Of a stretch of DNA of 64,000 nt, positions 1 to 7,078 are shown in pieces (within the stretch, counting starts at the first letter, position 1; each line of letters opens with the position of its first letter). Location: positions 24,485 through 88,484 of the forward strand of contig DASXPH010000145.1 in the NCBI GenBank assembly GCA_036493735.1. The letters are read 5' to 3'. A program made the position numbers and the translations under genes. Below the pieces are notes generated by a model. That model saw only the letters and a program-made list of their open reading frames with translations. It was not told the DNA's origin and did no database searches. Origin of the DNA: AG2 sp036493735 (GTDB lineage Bacteria > Gemmatimonadota > Gemmatimonadetes > Gemmatimonadales > Gemmatimonadaceae).

Positions 1-2
1 TC

Positions 3-281
3 ACTGCCATCGATCGACCGCATCGGCTACAGCACACATGGGTGTCCCCCAGCACGTTAGGCGAGGAGTCCACGGTAACCGTCACCTTCGACGAGCACGA
101 CGGCGAGACATTGATGACGCTCGTGCATTCCGGACTTCCCGACACCGAGAGGGCGCCAGGCCACGAGAGCGGCTGGAACTACTTCCTGGGAGTCTTTCGC
201 GAGCAGTTCGGCGATGGCTCACGCCAGAAGTACCGTTGGGAAGATGCACACCCGTCCGCGACGAACGAACAAAATAAGTAA
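3..281 (+). CDS. AHSA1/SRPBCC-family protein, C-terminal part (cut by window edge)
   Basis: The frame is open from the window edge to the TAA at 279-281, so only the C-terminal part is present. The segment TVTVTFDEHDGETLMTL followed by GWNYFLGVF is the end of the helix-grip fold of the AHSA1 (activator of Hsp90 ATPase-like) branch of SRPBCC proteins, whose last helix usually starts with a GW pair. An in-frame GTG at 42 falls inside the conserved fold and is unlikely to be the true start. Family members bind hydrophobic ligands or act as stress co-factors; the ligand cannot be told here. It lies 21 bp upstream of the hydrolase at 303 on the same strand, so the two are probably co-transcribed. 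Confidence 0.75.
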   Translation, partial: TAIDRPHRLQHTWVSPSTLGEESTVTVTFDEHDGETLMTLVHSGLPDTERAPGHESGWNYFLGVFREQFGDGSRQKYRWEDAHPSATNEQNK

Positions 282-302
282 ACGCAGAACGGAGACGACA
301 CG

Positions 303-1151
303 ATGACGTCCACGAAGGAAGCCGTGGCGAGTGCTGTCGGCGGAAAGGCGCATCTCAAGCGCGGTTATGCGCCGATCAGCGGGCTGCAGATGTATTACGA
401 GATCGAGGGCACGGGCGAGCCGCTCGTATTCATCCATCCTGCCCTTGGATTCGGTGGACTCGAGAAGTTTCCAGGCCTCACTCAACGACATTCGCTCGTC
501 AGGTTGGATCTTCAAGGCCATGGTCGCACGGCCGACCTCCGCGATCGGCCCCTCTCGATAGAGCAGTACGCTGAGGACGTCATTGCCCTGCTCGACTATC
601 TCGGGATCTCGAAGGCGGACATCTTTGGCGAGAGTTACGGCGGAAATGCCGCCGTGCTGATTGCGATCCGCCACCCTGAACGCGTTCGGCGCGTCGCGGC
701 GTACAGCGCCACCTTTGGCCCTGCCGAAATCGCACACGATCCAGCGATGGTCCGGTTCGACCACCCGCCCACGCCCTACAGCAGGGATACGCAGTTTCAG
801 CGAGAGAGCTACAAGAGCGTCGCTCCGGATGCCCAAAGCTGGCCCACACTCTGGGACAAGGTCACCCAGATTCGATGGAGCGGTTTTTCGCGCGAGGAGC
901 TGCTCGCGATCAGAGTACCGATGCTCATCATGGTCGGCGATCGCGATTTTGTTCGATTGGAGCATGCGATCGAGACATTCCACGCTGTTCCCAGCGCGGA
1001 GCTCGCCGTGATCCCGGATGCGGGCCACTTCGCCCTGTACTCAGAACCCGAGCGGGTAATGCCAATCGTGCAACATTTCCTGGAGAAGGCTGCGACGCGG
1101 AGCCCAGTAGCGCACGCCGGGTTGGGCTACCACCCTGGCGAGAGTAGATGA
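303..1151 (+). CDS. alpha/beta-fold hydrolase
   Basis: This 282-residue protein is a complete alpha/beta hydrolase. The nucleophile elbow GESYGG places the catalytic serine at residue 111, the acid is Asp213 or Asp215 in VGDRDF, and the histidine is His242 in DAGHF. The oxyanion-hole strand LVFIHPALGFGG is at 41-52 and the RLDLQGHGRT loop at 67-76. There is no signal peptide, so it is cytoplasmic. It most resembles the broad esterase/haloperoxidase-like group; substrate is unknown. A GGAG motif lies about 8 nt before the ATG. It follows the AHSA1-like gene closely and is probably in the same operon. Confidence 0.85.
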   Translation: MTSTKEAVASAVGGKAHLKRGYAPISGLQMYYEIEGTGEPLVFIHPALGFGGLEKFPGLTQRHSLVRLDLQGHGRTADLRDRPLSIEQYAEDVIALLDYLGISKADIFGESYGGNAAVLIAIRHPERVRRVAAYSATFGPAEIAHDPAMVRFDHPPTPYSRDTQFQRESYKSVAPDAQSWPTLWDKVTQIRWSGFSREELLAIRVPMLIMVGDRDFVRLEHAIETFHAVPSAELAVIPDAGHFALYSEPERVMPIVQHFLEKAATRSPVAHAGLGYHPGESR

Positions 1152-1760
1152 AGCACTCGCGGTGGCAAGAGCTAGGATAGTCCGCGCGTGCAGCAGTATC
1201 ATGAGCGATTCCTCATCAGCTGCCTGTCTCGACGCGGATCGGCAGCCCGCCATGATACGAGCGCGCTCCGACGAGGGCTCCGGTCGCCAGGAGTACGAAC
1301 GCACACGCGAGTCGACGGTTGAGCATTCAATCACTTCACGCGATTGGGCATCCGGGTGCGACTGTGTCTCGAGGAGTATGATATCGTCACGCGTTTAACC
1401 TCGCTCGAACACCAGCACATTTGGCTTTCCGCGACCTGCAATGTGGACCGTCATAGTCAAGGCTAACTCAGCTTCTTCAACCAATTATTATCGATAAGCC
1501 GCGGAGGGAGAGTACGCTGTCGTGCATTCAGGCCGCCAGTCACGGAGGGCCGCCGGGTTACCAAAGTCTCACTGGTCTCACGCCTGGAGCGTGATGTATC
1601 CCATCATTCTGCTGAAGAGTTGGATATTGCGTAACGCCTTGGGAAGGTGTGAATTGCCGGCTCTTCAGGTGCGTGCGTCGAATGAATGACGGAGGCCCTC
1701 GCCTCCGGCCCATTGTCACTCACGCAATGCGTTGCCACCTCCACCAGGTAAAAATCGACG
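1152..1760. other. 609-bp intergenic region with no recognised gene
   Basis: Short ORFs cross this stretch on both strands but none looks like a known protein or has a good ribosome binding site. A perfect 7-bp hairpin (CGGAGGC, loop CCTC, GCCTCCG) sits at 1690-1707, about 54 bp before the sensor kinase start, with no T-run behind it. The centre is locally AT-rich near 1480-1495. It most likely holds the kinase promoter and leader. Confidence 0.5.
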
Positions 1761-3692
1761 ATGGCCGCCGACCCTCGCGTCCTCAACGCGCCTCTCGAGA
1801 GCAGCAGTCACGCGCGAGACCTGCCGATGATCGGTGCCGACCGCGCTCTGGCCAATGTGCTGCCGCAGGTTATCTGGACGTGTGATGCGCAAGGCCAATT
1901 GGAGTGGGTGAACGATCGCTGGTTCGAGCTCACTGGTCTCAGCGAGGAGCAAACGCTCAACGACAAAGGCGCGCTCATCGCCGTCCATCCCGATGACCGC
2001 GATGCGCTCGCACGAGGGTGGTCATTCGCGCTCGAGACGTCGCGCGCGACGGAGCTGGAGTATCGCATTCGCACCACCTCGGGTGAGTACCGCTGGCATT
2101 TCGCGCGAGTCGCGCCGCTGTGCGGTACCGATGGCAAGATCACCCGCTGGGTGGCCGCCGTTCTCGACGTTCACGATCGGCGCATGGCCGCGGATGCACA
2201 GCGCGCCTCGGAGCGGCAGTTCCATTCCTTCTTCCATGTCAGCCCGATACCGATGGCGATTACGCGCCAATCGGACGGCGCGTTTCTCTTCGTCAACGAC
2301 GCGTTCACTTCGCTCACCGGATACACTCGAAATGAGACGGTGGGCCGAACTTCGGTGGAGCTGGGGATGGTGGCCAGCGACGATCGTGCCGAAGCCGTCG
2401 CGCTTTTCAGCACTGCCAACGGCCGAAGTTTCGAGCTGTCGGTCCGCATGAAGGACGGACGGCGATCGACGGTGCTGCTGTTCAATTCTCACATCGAGAT
2501 CAACGGTGTTTCGTGCTTCCTCAACACCGGGATTGATCTGACGCAGCGACGGACGATCGAAGACGCGTTGCGCCGCGCCAATGAACAGAAAGACGAATTT
2601 CTCGCGATGCTCTCCCACGAGCTGCGCAATCCGTTGACCCCGATCCTCACCTCCGCGCGGCTCCTGGAGGGACATGTCGATGCGGGCGCCCGAGGTGACC
2701 TGGACATCATCGTGCAGCAAGTGAAGCACCTGTCGCGCTTGGTGGACGACCTGCTCGATGTTGCACGAATTGCGCGGGGCGCGGTGACGCTCGCGAAAAC
2801 CCGGATCGAGCCGGCAATCGCCATAACGCGTGCGGCTGGCGCGACAGCGCCGTTATTTCAGCAGCGCGGCCACCGGCTGGAGATCGATATTCCCGAGCAG
2901 GGCCTGGCGGTCGAAGCGGACGGCATGCGCCTCACGCAGATCTTCGACAACCTGCTCTCCAATGCGGCGCGCTATACGCCACCGGGCGGCCACATCCGCG
3001 TGAGTGGTCGGCGCGAAGGCGACCTGGTGGCCGTTCGCGTTCGCGACAACGGCGCGGGAATCGAGCCCTCGCTGCTTCCCAGGATGTTCGAGATCTTCGT
3101 GCAGGGACCTCGCGGCGCCGACCGCGCCGAGGGTGGGCTCGGCCTGGGACTCTCACTGGTGCGCGCGCTCACCGAGCTTCACGGCGGAACAGTGACGGTG
3201 CATAGCGAGGGACCGGGTCTCGGGACGGAGTTTAGCGTACTGCTCCCCGCGGCCGCTCCGGATTCCAGATGGTCGACCGCGTCCTCGGACGAGCGCGCAT
3301 CGCCGAGTGACGACGAAGCTCGAAGAAGGCGTGTTCTGCTCGTTGAAGATCACCCCACCGTGGCCGATGGCCTCACGCGTCTCCTGAGAGTGCTCGGATA
3401 CGACGTTCGCGCGGAGCGGCATCCGTTGAATGCACTCGCCACGGCCGAAGCGTTCCGACCAGAGATCGCGCTGCTCGACATCGGCCTCCCGATGATGGAT
3501 GGCTACGCGTTGGCCGCCGAACTTCGCGCCAGGCTCGGCCCAACGGCACCCGTGCTGATCGCCCTCAGCGGCTACAATCCACCGCTGGACTTGCGTCACA
3601 GTCAGGCCGCAGGGTTCGCGACGCATTTGGCGAAGCCCATCGACTCGGAAGATTTGGTCAAGGCAATCAACGAATTCGCGCCGACCTGCTAA
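1761..3692 (+). CDS. PAS-containing hybrid sensor histidine kinase with C-terminal receiver domain
   Basis: The 643-residue protein has two PAS domains (about 28-145 and 152-262), a HisKA dimerisation/phosphoacceptor helix with His286 in the H-box SHELRNPL, an HATPase_c domain (N-box DNLLSNAARY near 396-405, G1 DNGAGI near 429-434, G2 GLGLGL near 459-464), and a REC domain (about 524-640) with phosphoacceptor Asp573 in LLDIGLPMMDG and conserved Lys625. No transmembrane segment is visible, so it senses a cytoplasmic signal. All catalytic residues are present. No separate response regulator or phosphotransfer protein is nearby, so its target lies elsewhere. The start at 1761 has a weak AGGT-type binding site. 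Confidence 0.92.
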   Translation: MAADPRVLNAPLESSSHARDLPMIGADRALANVLPQVIWTCDAQGQLEWVNDRWFELTGLSEEQTLNDKGALIAVHPDDRDALARGWSFALETSRATELEYRIRTTSGEYRWHFARVAPLCGTDGKITRWVAAVLDVHDRRMAADAQRASERQFHSFFHVSPIPMAITRQSDGAFLFVNDAFTSLTGYTRNETVGRTSVELGMVASDDRAEAVALFSTANGRSFELSVRMKDGRRSTVLLFNSHIEINGVSCFLNTGIDLTQRRTIEDALRRANEQKDEFLAMLSHELRNPLTPILTSARLLEGHVDAGARGDLDIIVQQVKHLSRLVDDLLDVARIARGAVTLAKTRIEPAIAITRAAGATAPLFQQRGHRLEIDIPEQGLAVEADGMRLTQIFDNLLSNAARYTPPGGHIRVSGRREGDLVAVRVRDNGAGIEPSLLPRMFEIFVQGPRGADRAEGGLGLGLSLVRALTELHGGTVTVHSEGPGLGTEFSVLLPAAAPDSRWSTASSDERASPSDDEARRRRVLLVEDHPTVADGLTRLLRVLGYDVRAERHPLNALATAEAFRPEIALLDIGLPMMDGYALAAELRARLGPTAPVLIALSGYNPPLDLRHSQAAGFATHLAKPIDSEDLVKAINEFAPTC

Positions 3693-3732
3693 CAGAACGG
3701 ACTCTAGATCCCGGGCATTCACTCGAGCGCGA

Positions 3733-4749
3733 ATGAAGAAGATCGGCTTTCTGTCCTTTGGTCATTGGAGTGCATCACGCCAATCAGCCGCGCGCACCGC
3801 GCGCGATGTGCTACAGCAGTCGATCGAGCTGGCCGAGGCGGCCGAGGAGCTCGGCGCGGATGGCGCATACTTTCGCGTCCATCACTTTGCGCAGCAGCTC
3901 GCGTCCCCCTTCCCGCTTCTTGCCGCCGTCGGCGCCAGGACGAGCCGCATCGAGATCGGAACGGCCGTCATCGACATGCGGTACGAGAATCCGTTCTACA
4001 TGATCGAAGACGCGGGCGCGGCCGACGTGATCAGCAACGGTCGGCTCCAGCTCGGGATCAGCCGCGGCTCGCCGGAGCAGGTCATCGAAGGGTGGCGTCA
4101 CTTCGGCTACGTGCCGCCAGAAGGCGGCACTGATGCGGACCTCGGCCGTCGTCATGCCGAGGTTTTTCTCGAGCTGCTGAAGGGGAATGGATTCGCGCGG
4201 CCCAATCCGAGGCCGATGTTCCCGAACCCGCCCGGGCTGCTTCGGCTCGAGCCGCATTCACCGGGACTGCGCGATCGTATCTGGTGGGGCTCAGCGTCGA
4301 ATGCGACTGCGATCTGGGCCGCGCAGCATGGGATGAACCTGCAAAGCTCCACGCTCAAAGCGGACGAGTCGGGCGAGCCCTTTCACGTCCAGCAGGCTCG
4401 CCAGATCCGCGTCTTCCGGCAAGCGTGGACCGAGGCTGGGCATACACGCGAGCCGCGCGTTTCGGTGTCGCGATCGATCTTCGCATTGATGAACGACCGC
4501 GACCGCGCCTACTTCGGTCACGATGAACGCAGCGATCAAATTGGAAACATCGATAACATGCGGGCCGTGTTTGGTCGCTCCTATGCCGCCGAGCCAGACG
4601 TGTTGGTCGAAGAGCTGAGGGGGGACGAGGCGATCGCCGAAGCGGATACGCTCCTTCTGACTGTGCCCAACACGTTAGGCGTCGAATACAATGCGCACGT
4701 GATCGAATCGATCCTCACGCATGTCGCGCCCGCACTGGGCTGGCGATGA
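3733..4749 (+). CDS. luciferase-like (LLM class) flavin-dependent oxidoreductase
   Basis: The 338-residue protein has the TIM-barrel features of bacterial-luciferase-like monooxygenases: strand MKKIGFLSFGHWS at the N terminus, ELGADGAYFRVHHFA, IEIGTAVIDMRYENP and the loop GRLQLGISRGSPEQ that contacts reduced flavin. Members use FMNH2 or F420 from a partner reductase; which cofactor is used cannot be decided. It starts 40 bp after the sensor kinase stop on the same strand. An NADPH-dependent FMN reductase at 47.3 kb is too far away to be assigned as its partner. Confidence 0.85.
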   Translation: MKKIGFLSFGHWSASRQSAARTARDVLQQSIELAEAAEELGADGAYFRVHHFAQQLASPFPLLAAVGARTSRIEIGTAVIDMRYENPFYMIEDAGAADVISNGRLQLGISRGSPEQVIEGWRHFGYVPPEGGTDADLGRRHAEVFLELLKGNGFARPNPRPMFPNPPGLLRLEPHSPGLRDRIWWGSASNATAIWAAQHGMNLQSSTLKADESGEPFHVQQARQIRVFRQAWTEAGHTREPRVSVSRSIFALMNDRDRAYFGHDERSDQIGNIDNMRAVFGRSYAAEPDVLVEELRGDEAIAEADTLLLTVPNTLGVEYNAHVIESILTHVAPALGWR

Positions 4750-4807
4750 TGCGATGTGACGGCGCTACTTCCATTTCTCTCGCAAGAACGCGAGCGCGCT
4801 CGACGGA

Positions 4808-5335
4808 TCAACGCCCAGCGAAGTGCTTCTCCATCGGCGTCCAATAGTTCAGGTACCAGCCGTTGGCGAGATGCGCTCCATCGCCCTTCGGGAATCCCGT
4901 GTGGTCAAAGCTGAGCTTCGTTCCTCCGTCGGCGGAAGCCAACTCGAAACGGGCAATCGAGTAGAGTCCCACCGGCCAGCCCGAGGTGCGCCAGGCCTGC
5001 ACGACGCGCGTACCCGGAACGAGCTCGATATGGCGCCCCAGAATGTGGCCGCCGAAGAGCGCGAAGGTGCCGCCGACGTTGCCTTCGATTGTGGGCTCCG
5101 GCGCGTCTGGAACGGTGCTGAACTTCATGATTGCCATGAACTCGCGCGGGTCCATGAGCGTGTTGTACACCCGCGCCGGCGGCACGTTGAAATGGATCAC
5201 CTGATGGATGGCTTCGGCATTCCGGCTGACGTCCGCGTCATGCTGCCGGGTTGGAGCGACCCCGAACGCGGCGCCGATCGTCGCAAGCGTCAGGGCGTGC
5301 GTGAACTCGCGTCTTGATGGATCGTGGGCAGTCAT
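4808..5335 (-). CDS. Tat-exported SRPBCC-domain protein
   Basis: The first 30 residues carry a twin-arginine type leader (SRREFT at 7-12, then a mild hydrophobic stretch THALTLATIGAAFG). The rest, about 40-175, is an SRPBCC/AHSA1-like fold: FNVPPARVYNTLMDP, then GGTFALFGGHILGRHIEL, ending with the helix GWYLNYWTPMEKHF. Exported SRPBCC proteins are less common than cytoplasmic ones, and its ligand is unknown. It is divergent from an ArsR-AHSA1 pair across an AT-rich spacer, which suggests shared control. ArsR-type regulators often sit beside AHSA1 genes. Confidence 0.75.
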   Translation of the reverse strand: MTAHDPSRREFTHALTLATIGAAFGVAPTRQHDADVSRNAEAIHQVIHFNVPPARVYNTLMDPREFMAIMKFSTVPDAPEPTIEGNVGGTFALFGGHILGRHIELVPGTRVVQAWRTSGWPVGLYSIARFELASADGGTKLSFDHTGFPKGDGAHLANGWYLNYWTPMEKHFAGR

Positions 5336-5382
5336 CGTGACGCCTCAGGGTAAGGGGACGAACCCGCGCGGCGGCGCGCCGA

Positions 5383-5432
5383 TAGTTAACAATATTGTTT
5401 ACGATTGCATATTTAACAAGAGAGTTTAACAT
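5383..5432. promoter_or_regulatory. AT-rich divergent promoter/operator with a 12-bp palindrome
   Basis: Between the divergent SRPBCC and ArsR genes there is a short, strongly AT-rich block in an otherwise GC-rich window. It holds a perfect palindrome AACAATATTGTT at 5388-5399 and a direct repeat TTTAACA just downstream, before the ArsR start. ArsR-family repressors usually bind short inverted repeats overlapping their own promoter, so this is the best candidate operator. The assignment is inferred. Confidence 0.5.
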
Positions 5433-5440
5433 TCCGACTC

Positions 5441-5788
5441 ATGCCAAGACGCACACGCCGCCGCCAGCCCCTTCCGGGTCCACGGCAGCTCGATCTCGTC
5501 TTTCGCGCGCTCGGCGATCAGACGCGCCGCAAGCTGCTCGCTCGCCTCGCCAGGTCGCCGGCGATGGTGACCGAGCTCGCCGAACCATTTTCCTTATCGT
5601 TGCCCGCCGTCTCGCGGCACATTCGGGTGCTCGAGCGGGCGCGTCTCATCCATCGCACGGTGGATGGGCGCGTGCATCAGTGCGCGCTCGCTCCGGATGC
5701 GTTGCGCGGCGCCGACGCGTGGCTCGCCCAGTATCGTCACTTCTGGGACACCACACTGGATTCCTTCGCGCGGTATGTCGAATCCTGA
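5441..5788 (+). CDS. ArsR-family winged-helix transcriptional regulator
   Basis: The 115-residue protein has the ArsR HTH pattern: LVFRALGDQTRRKLLARLA, then VTELAEPFSLSLPAVSRHIRVLERARLI as the recognition region, and a wing ending RVHQCALAP. No cysteine cluster of the metal-sensing type is visible, so it belongs to the non-metal group often paired with AHSA1 genes. Its last 14 bp overlap the next gene, so the two are translationally coupled. It probably represses this operon and the divergent SRPBCC gene. Confidence 0.88.
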   Translation: MPRRTRRRQPLPGPRQLDLVFRALGDQTRRKLLARLARSPAMVTELAEPFSLSLPAVSRHIRVLERARLIHRTVDGRVHQCALAPDALRGADAWLAQYRHFWDTTLDSFARYVES

Positions 5789-6236
5789 GCGCGCCGACAA
5801 TTCGAGTCTCCGCATCAGCCGCATCGTACGGGTGACGCCGGAGCGTGCGTTCGCGGCGTGGACCGATCCCAGACAGGTCAGCCAGTGGTGGGGTCCAGCG
5901 GGCGTTACCTGTCCCGAAGCGCGCATCGACTTGCGCGTGGGCGGCGAGTACGGCATCGCGAATCAGTTCCCGGACGGTCGTCTCATCTGGATTCGCGGCA
6001 CGTTCGAAGCGATCGATCCGCCCCACCGGCTGGTCTACAGTTGGCGGCTCGACGGCGAACCGCACGAGGGACTCGCGGAACGCGTGACGGTCACCTTCGA
6101 ACCGCGCCAGGGTGAGTCCACGGAGATCGTCGTGCTGCACGAGCGAATAGAGAATGCAGAGCGGCGCCGCGGCCACGAAGCCGGTTGGGCCGGGTGCCTC
6201 GACGGATTCATCATGTTCGTCGAATCGCCGCGCTGA
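5775..6236 (+). CDS. AHSA1/SRPBCC-family protein coupled to ArsR
   Basis: The start is the ATG at 5775, inside the ArsR gene and in another frame; the longer open frame upstream is only ArsR read out of frame. The 153-residue protein has the typical AHSA1 signature: RIVRVTPERAFAAWTDPRQVSQWWGP at the N terminus, DLRVGGEYGI, and the end GHEAGWAGCLDGFIMFV. ArsR plus AHSA1 is a widespread two-gene unit in bacteria, and the ligand of the AHSA1 partner is generally unknown. Confidence 0.88.
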   Translation: MSNPERADNSSLRISRIVRVTPERAFAAWTDPRQVSQWWGPAGVTCPEARIDLRVGGEYGIANQFPDGRLIWIRGTFEAIDPPHRLVYSWRLDGEPHEGLAERVTVTFEPRQGESTEIVVLHERIENAERRRGHEAGWAGCLDGFIMFVESPR

Positions 6237-6294
6237 GCGCGAAGCTCACCGTCGCGTGCGGTGTCAGCGGTTGGAACGCGTCCCCGAGCAGCCG

Positions 6295-6903
6295 TTAGGT
6301 CGTGGGAATCCCATCGGGAATTCTCCCGTACTTGAACATCTCGAACCATTGCGCCTCGTTCGTCGCCGAGAAGATGCTCAACTCTGCGAAGATCGCGCGC
6401 GCAAAATCGACTGGGGCGAGGCCGCTCGCGGTGATCACATGGCGGTCGCGGACGGCCGGCGCGTCTTCGTAATTGCTCGTCCCGCGATAAGGCTCGCCAT
6501 ATTTTGTCAGATATTCGAGCGCGTTACTCGTATGTCGACGGCCATCGAGTAACCCGATGCGGGCGAGGACGAGCGTTCCAGCGCAAATGGCAGCAACGGG
6601 AGTCTCGGCACTGACGAGCGCTTTGATGAGCGCGGCCAGTTCCTCGCGCGGATAGTCGCCAGACTGCCAGAGATCTCCCCCAGGAATCAGGAGAAGCTCG
6701 ACGTCCTCAGGGCGCACACGTGCGAGCTCCGTATCCGGCAGCACTCGTAAACCAGCCATCGAGACCACTGGCGCGCTCGTGAACGCGACGGTCCTGACGT
6801 CGCGTTTCCCCCATCTTCTCAGCTCAGCGAGTGCGTTGGCGGGCTCCCAGTCCGCGTAGCCTTCGAAGATCACGAGATACGTCGCTCTGTTAGACATTTC
6901 CAT
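6295..6903 (-). CDS. DJ-1/PfpI-family (class I glutamine amidotransferase-like) protein
   Basis: About 202 residues from the ATG at 6903; a TTG at 6945 and an ATG at 6897 are alternative starts. The nucleophile elbow VAAICAGTLVLA puts the reactive cysteine at residue 107, with upstream acidic residues in the GYADWEPA loop as seen in the PfpI branch. The strand LLLIPGGDLW precedes it. Roles in this branch include protein or metabolite deglycation, proteolysis and chaperone activity; none can be selected from sequence. It is convergent with the ArsR-AHSA1 pair. Confidence 0.82.
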   Translation of the reverse strand: MEMSNRATYLVIFEGYADWEPANALAELRRWGKRDVRTVAFTSAPVVSMAGLRVLPDTELARVRPEDVELLLIPGGDLWQSGDYPREELAALIKALVSAETPVAAICAGTLVLARIGLLDGRRHTSNALEYLTKYGEPYRGTSNYEDAPAVRDRHVITASGLAPVDFARAIFAELSIFSATNEAQWFEMFKYGRIPDGIPTT

Positions 6904-7078
6904 GTGTCTCGAAGAGTCGGGGTCAGAGCGCTGGATTTCGTCCAACTAATTATGATCGATTCACCGGATTAGTATCGCATGGCCGAAGACGTCGGAAGAT
7001 TGTCCGCAAAGCGCTTCAACTTTTCCGACGGCTGGATGGTCGAACCGGGCATTCACCGCTCATCCGGAGAAGCGATTC

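Noticed and set aside
219..1028. Long minus-strand open frame across the alpha/beta hydrolase
   Set aside because: It is the mirror of a well-supported hydrolase with catalytic residues on the plus strand; the product has no recognisable domain.
1041..1334. Minus-strand frame covering the first intergenic region
   Set aside because: It has no binding site, no family resemblance, and its end overlaps the hydrolase gene.
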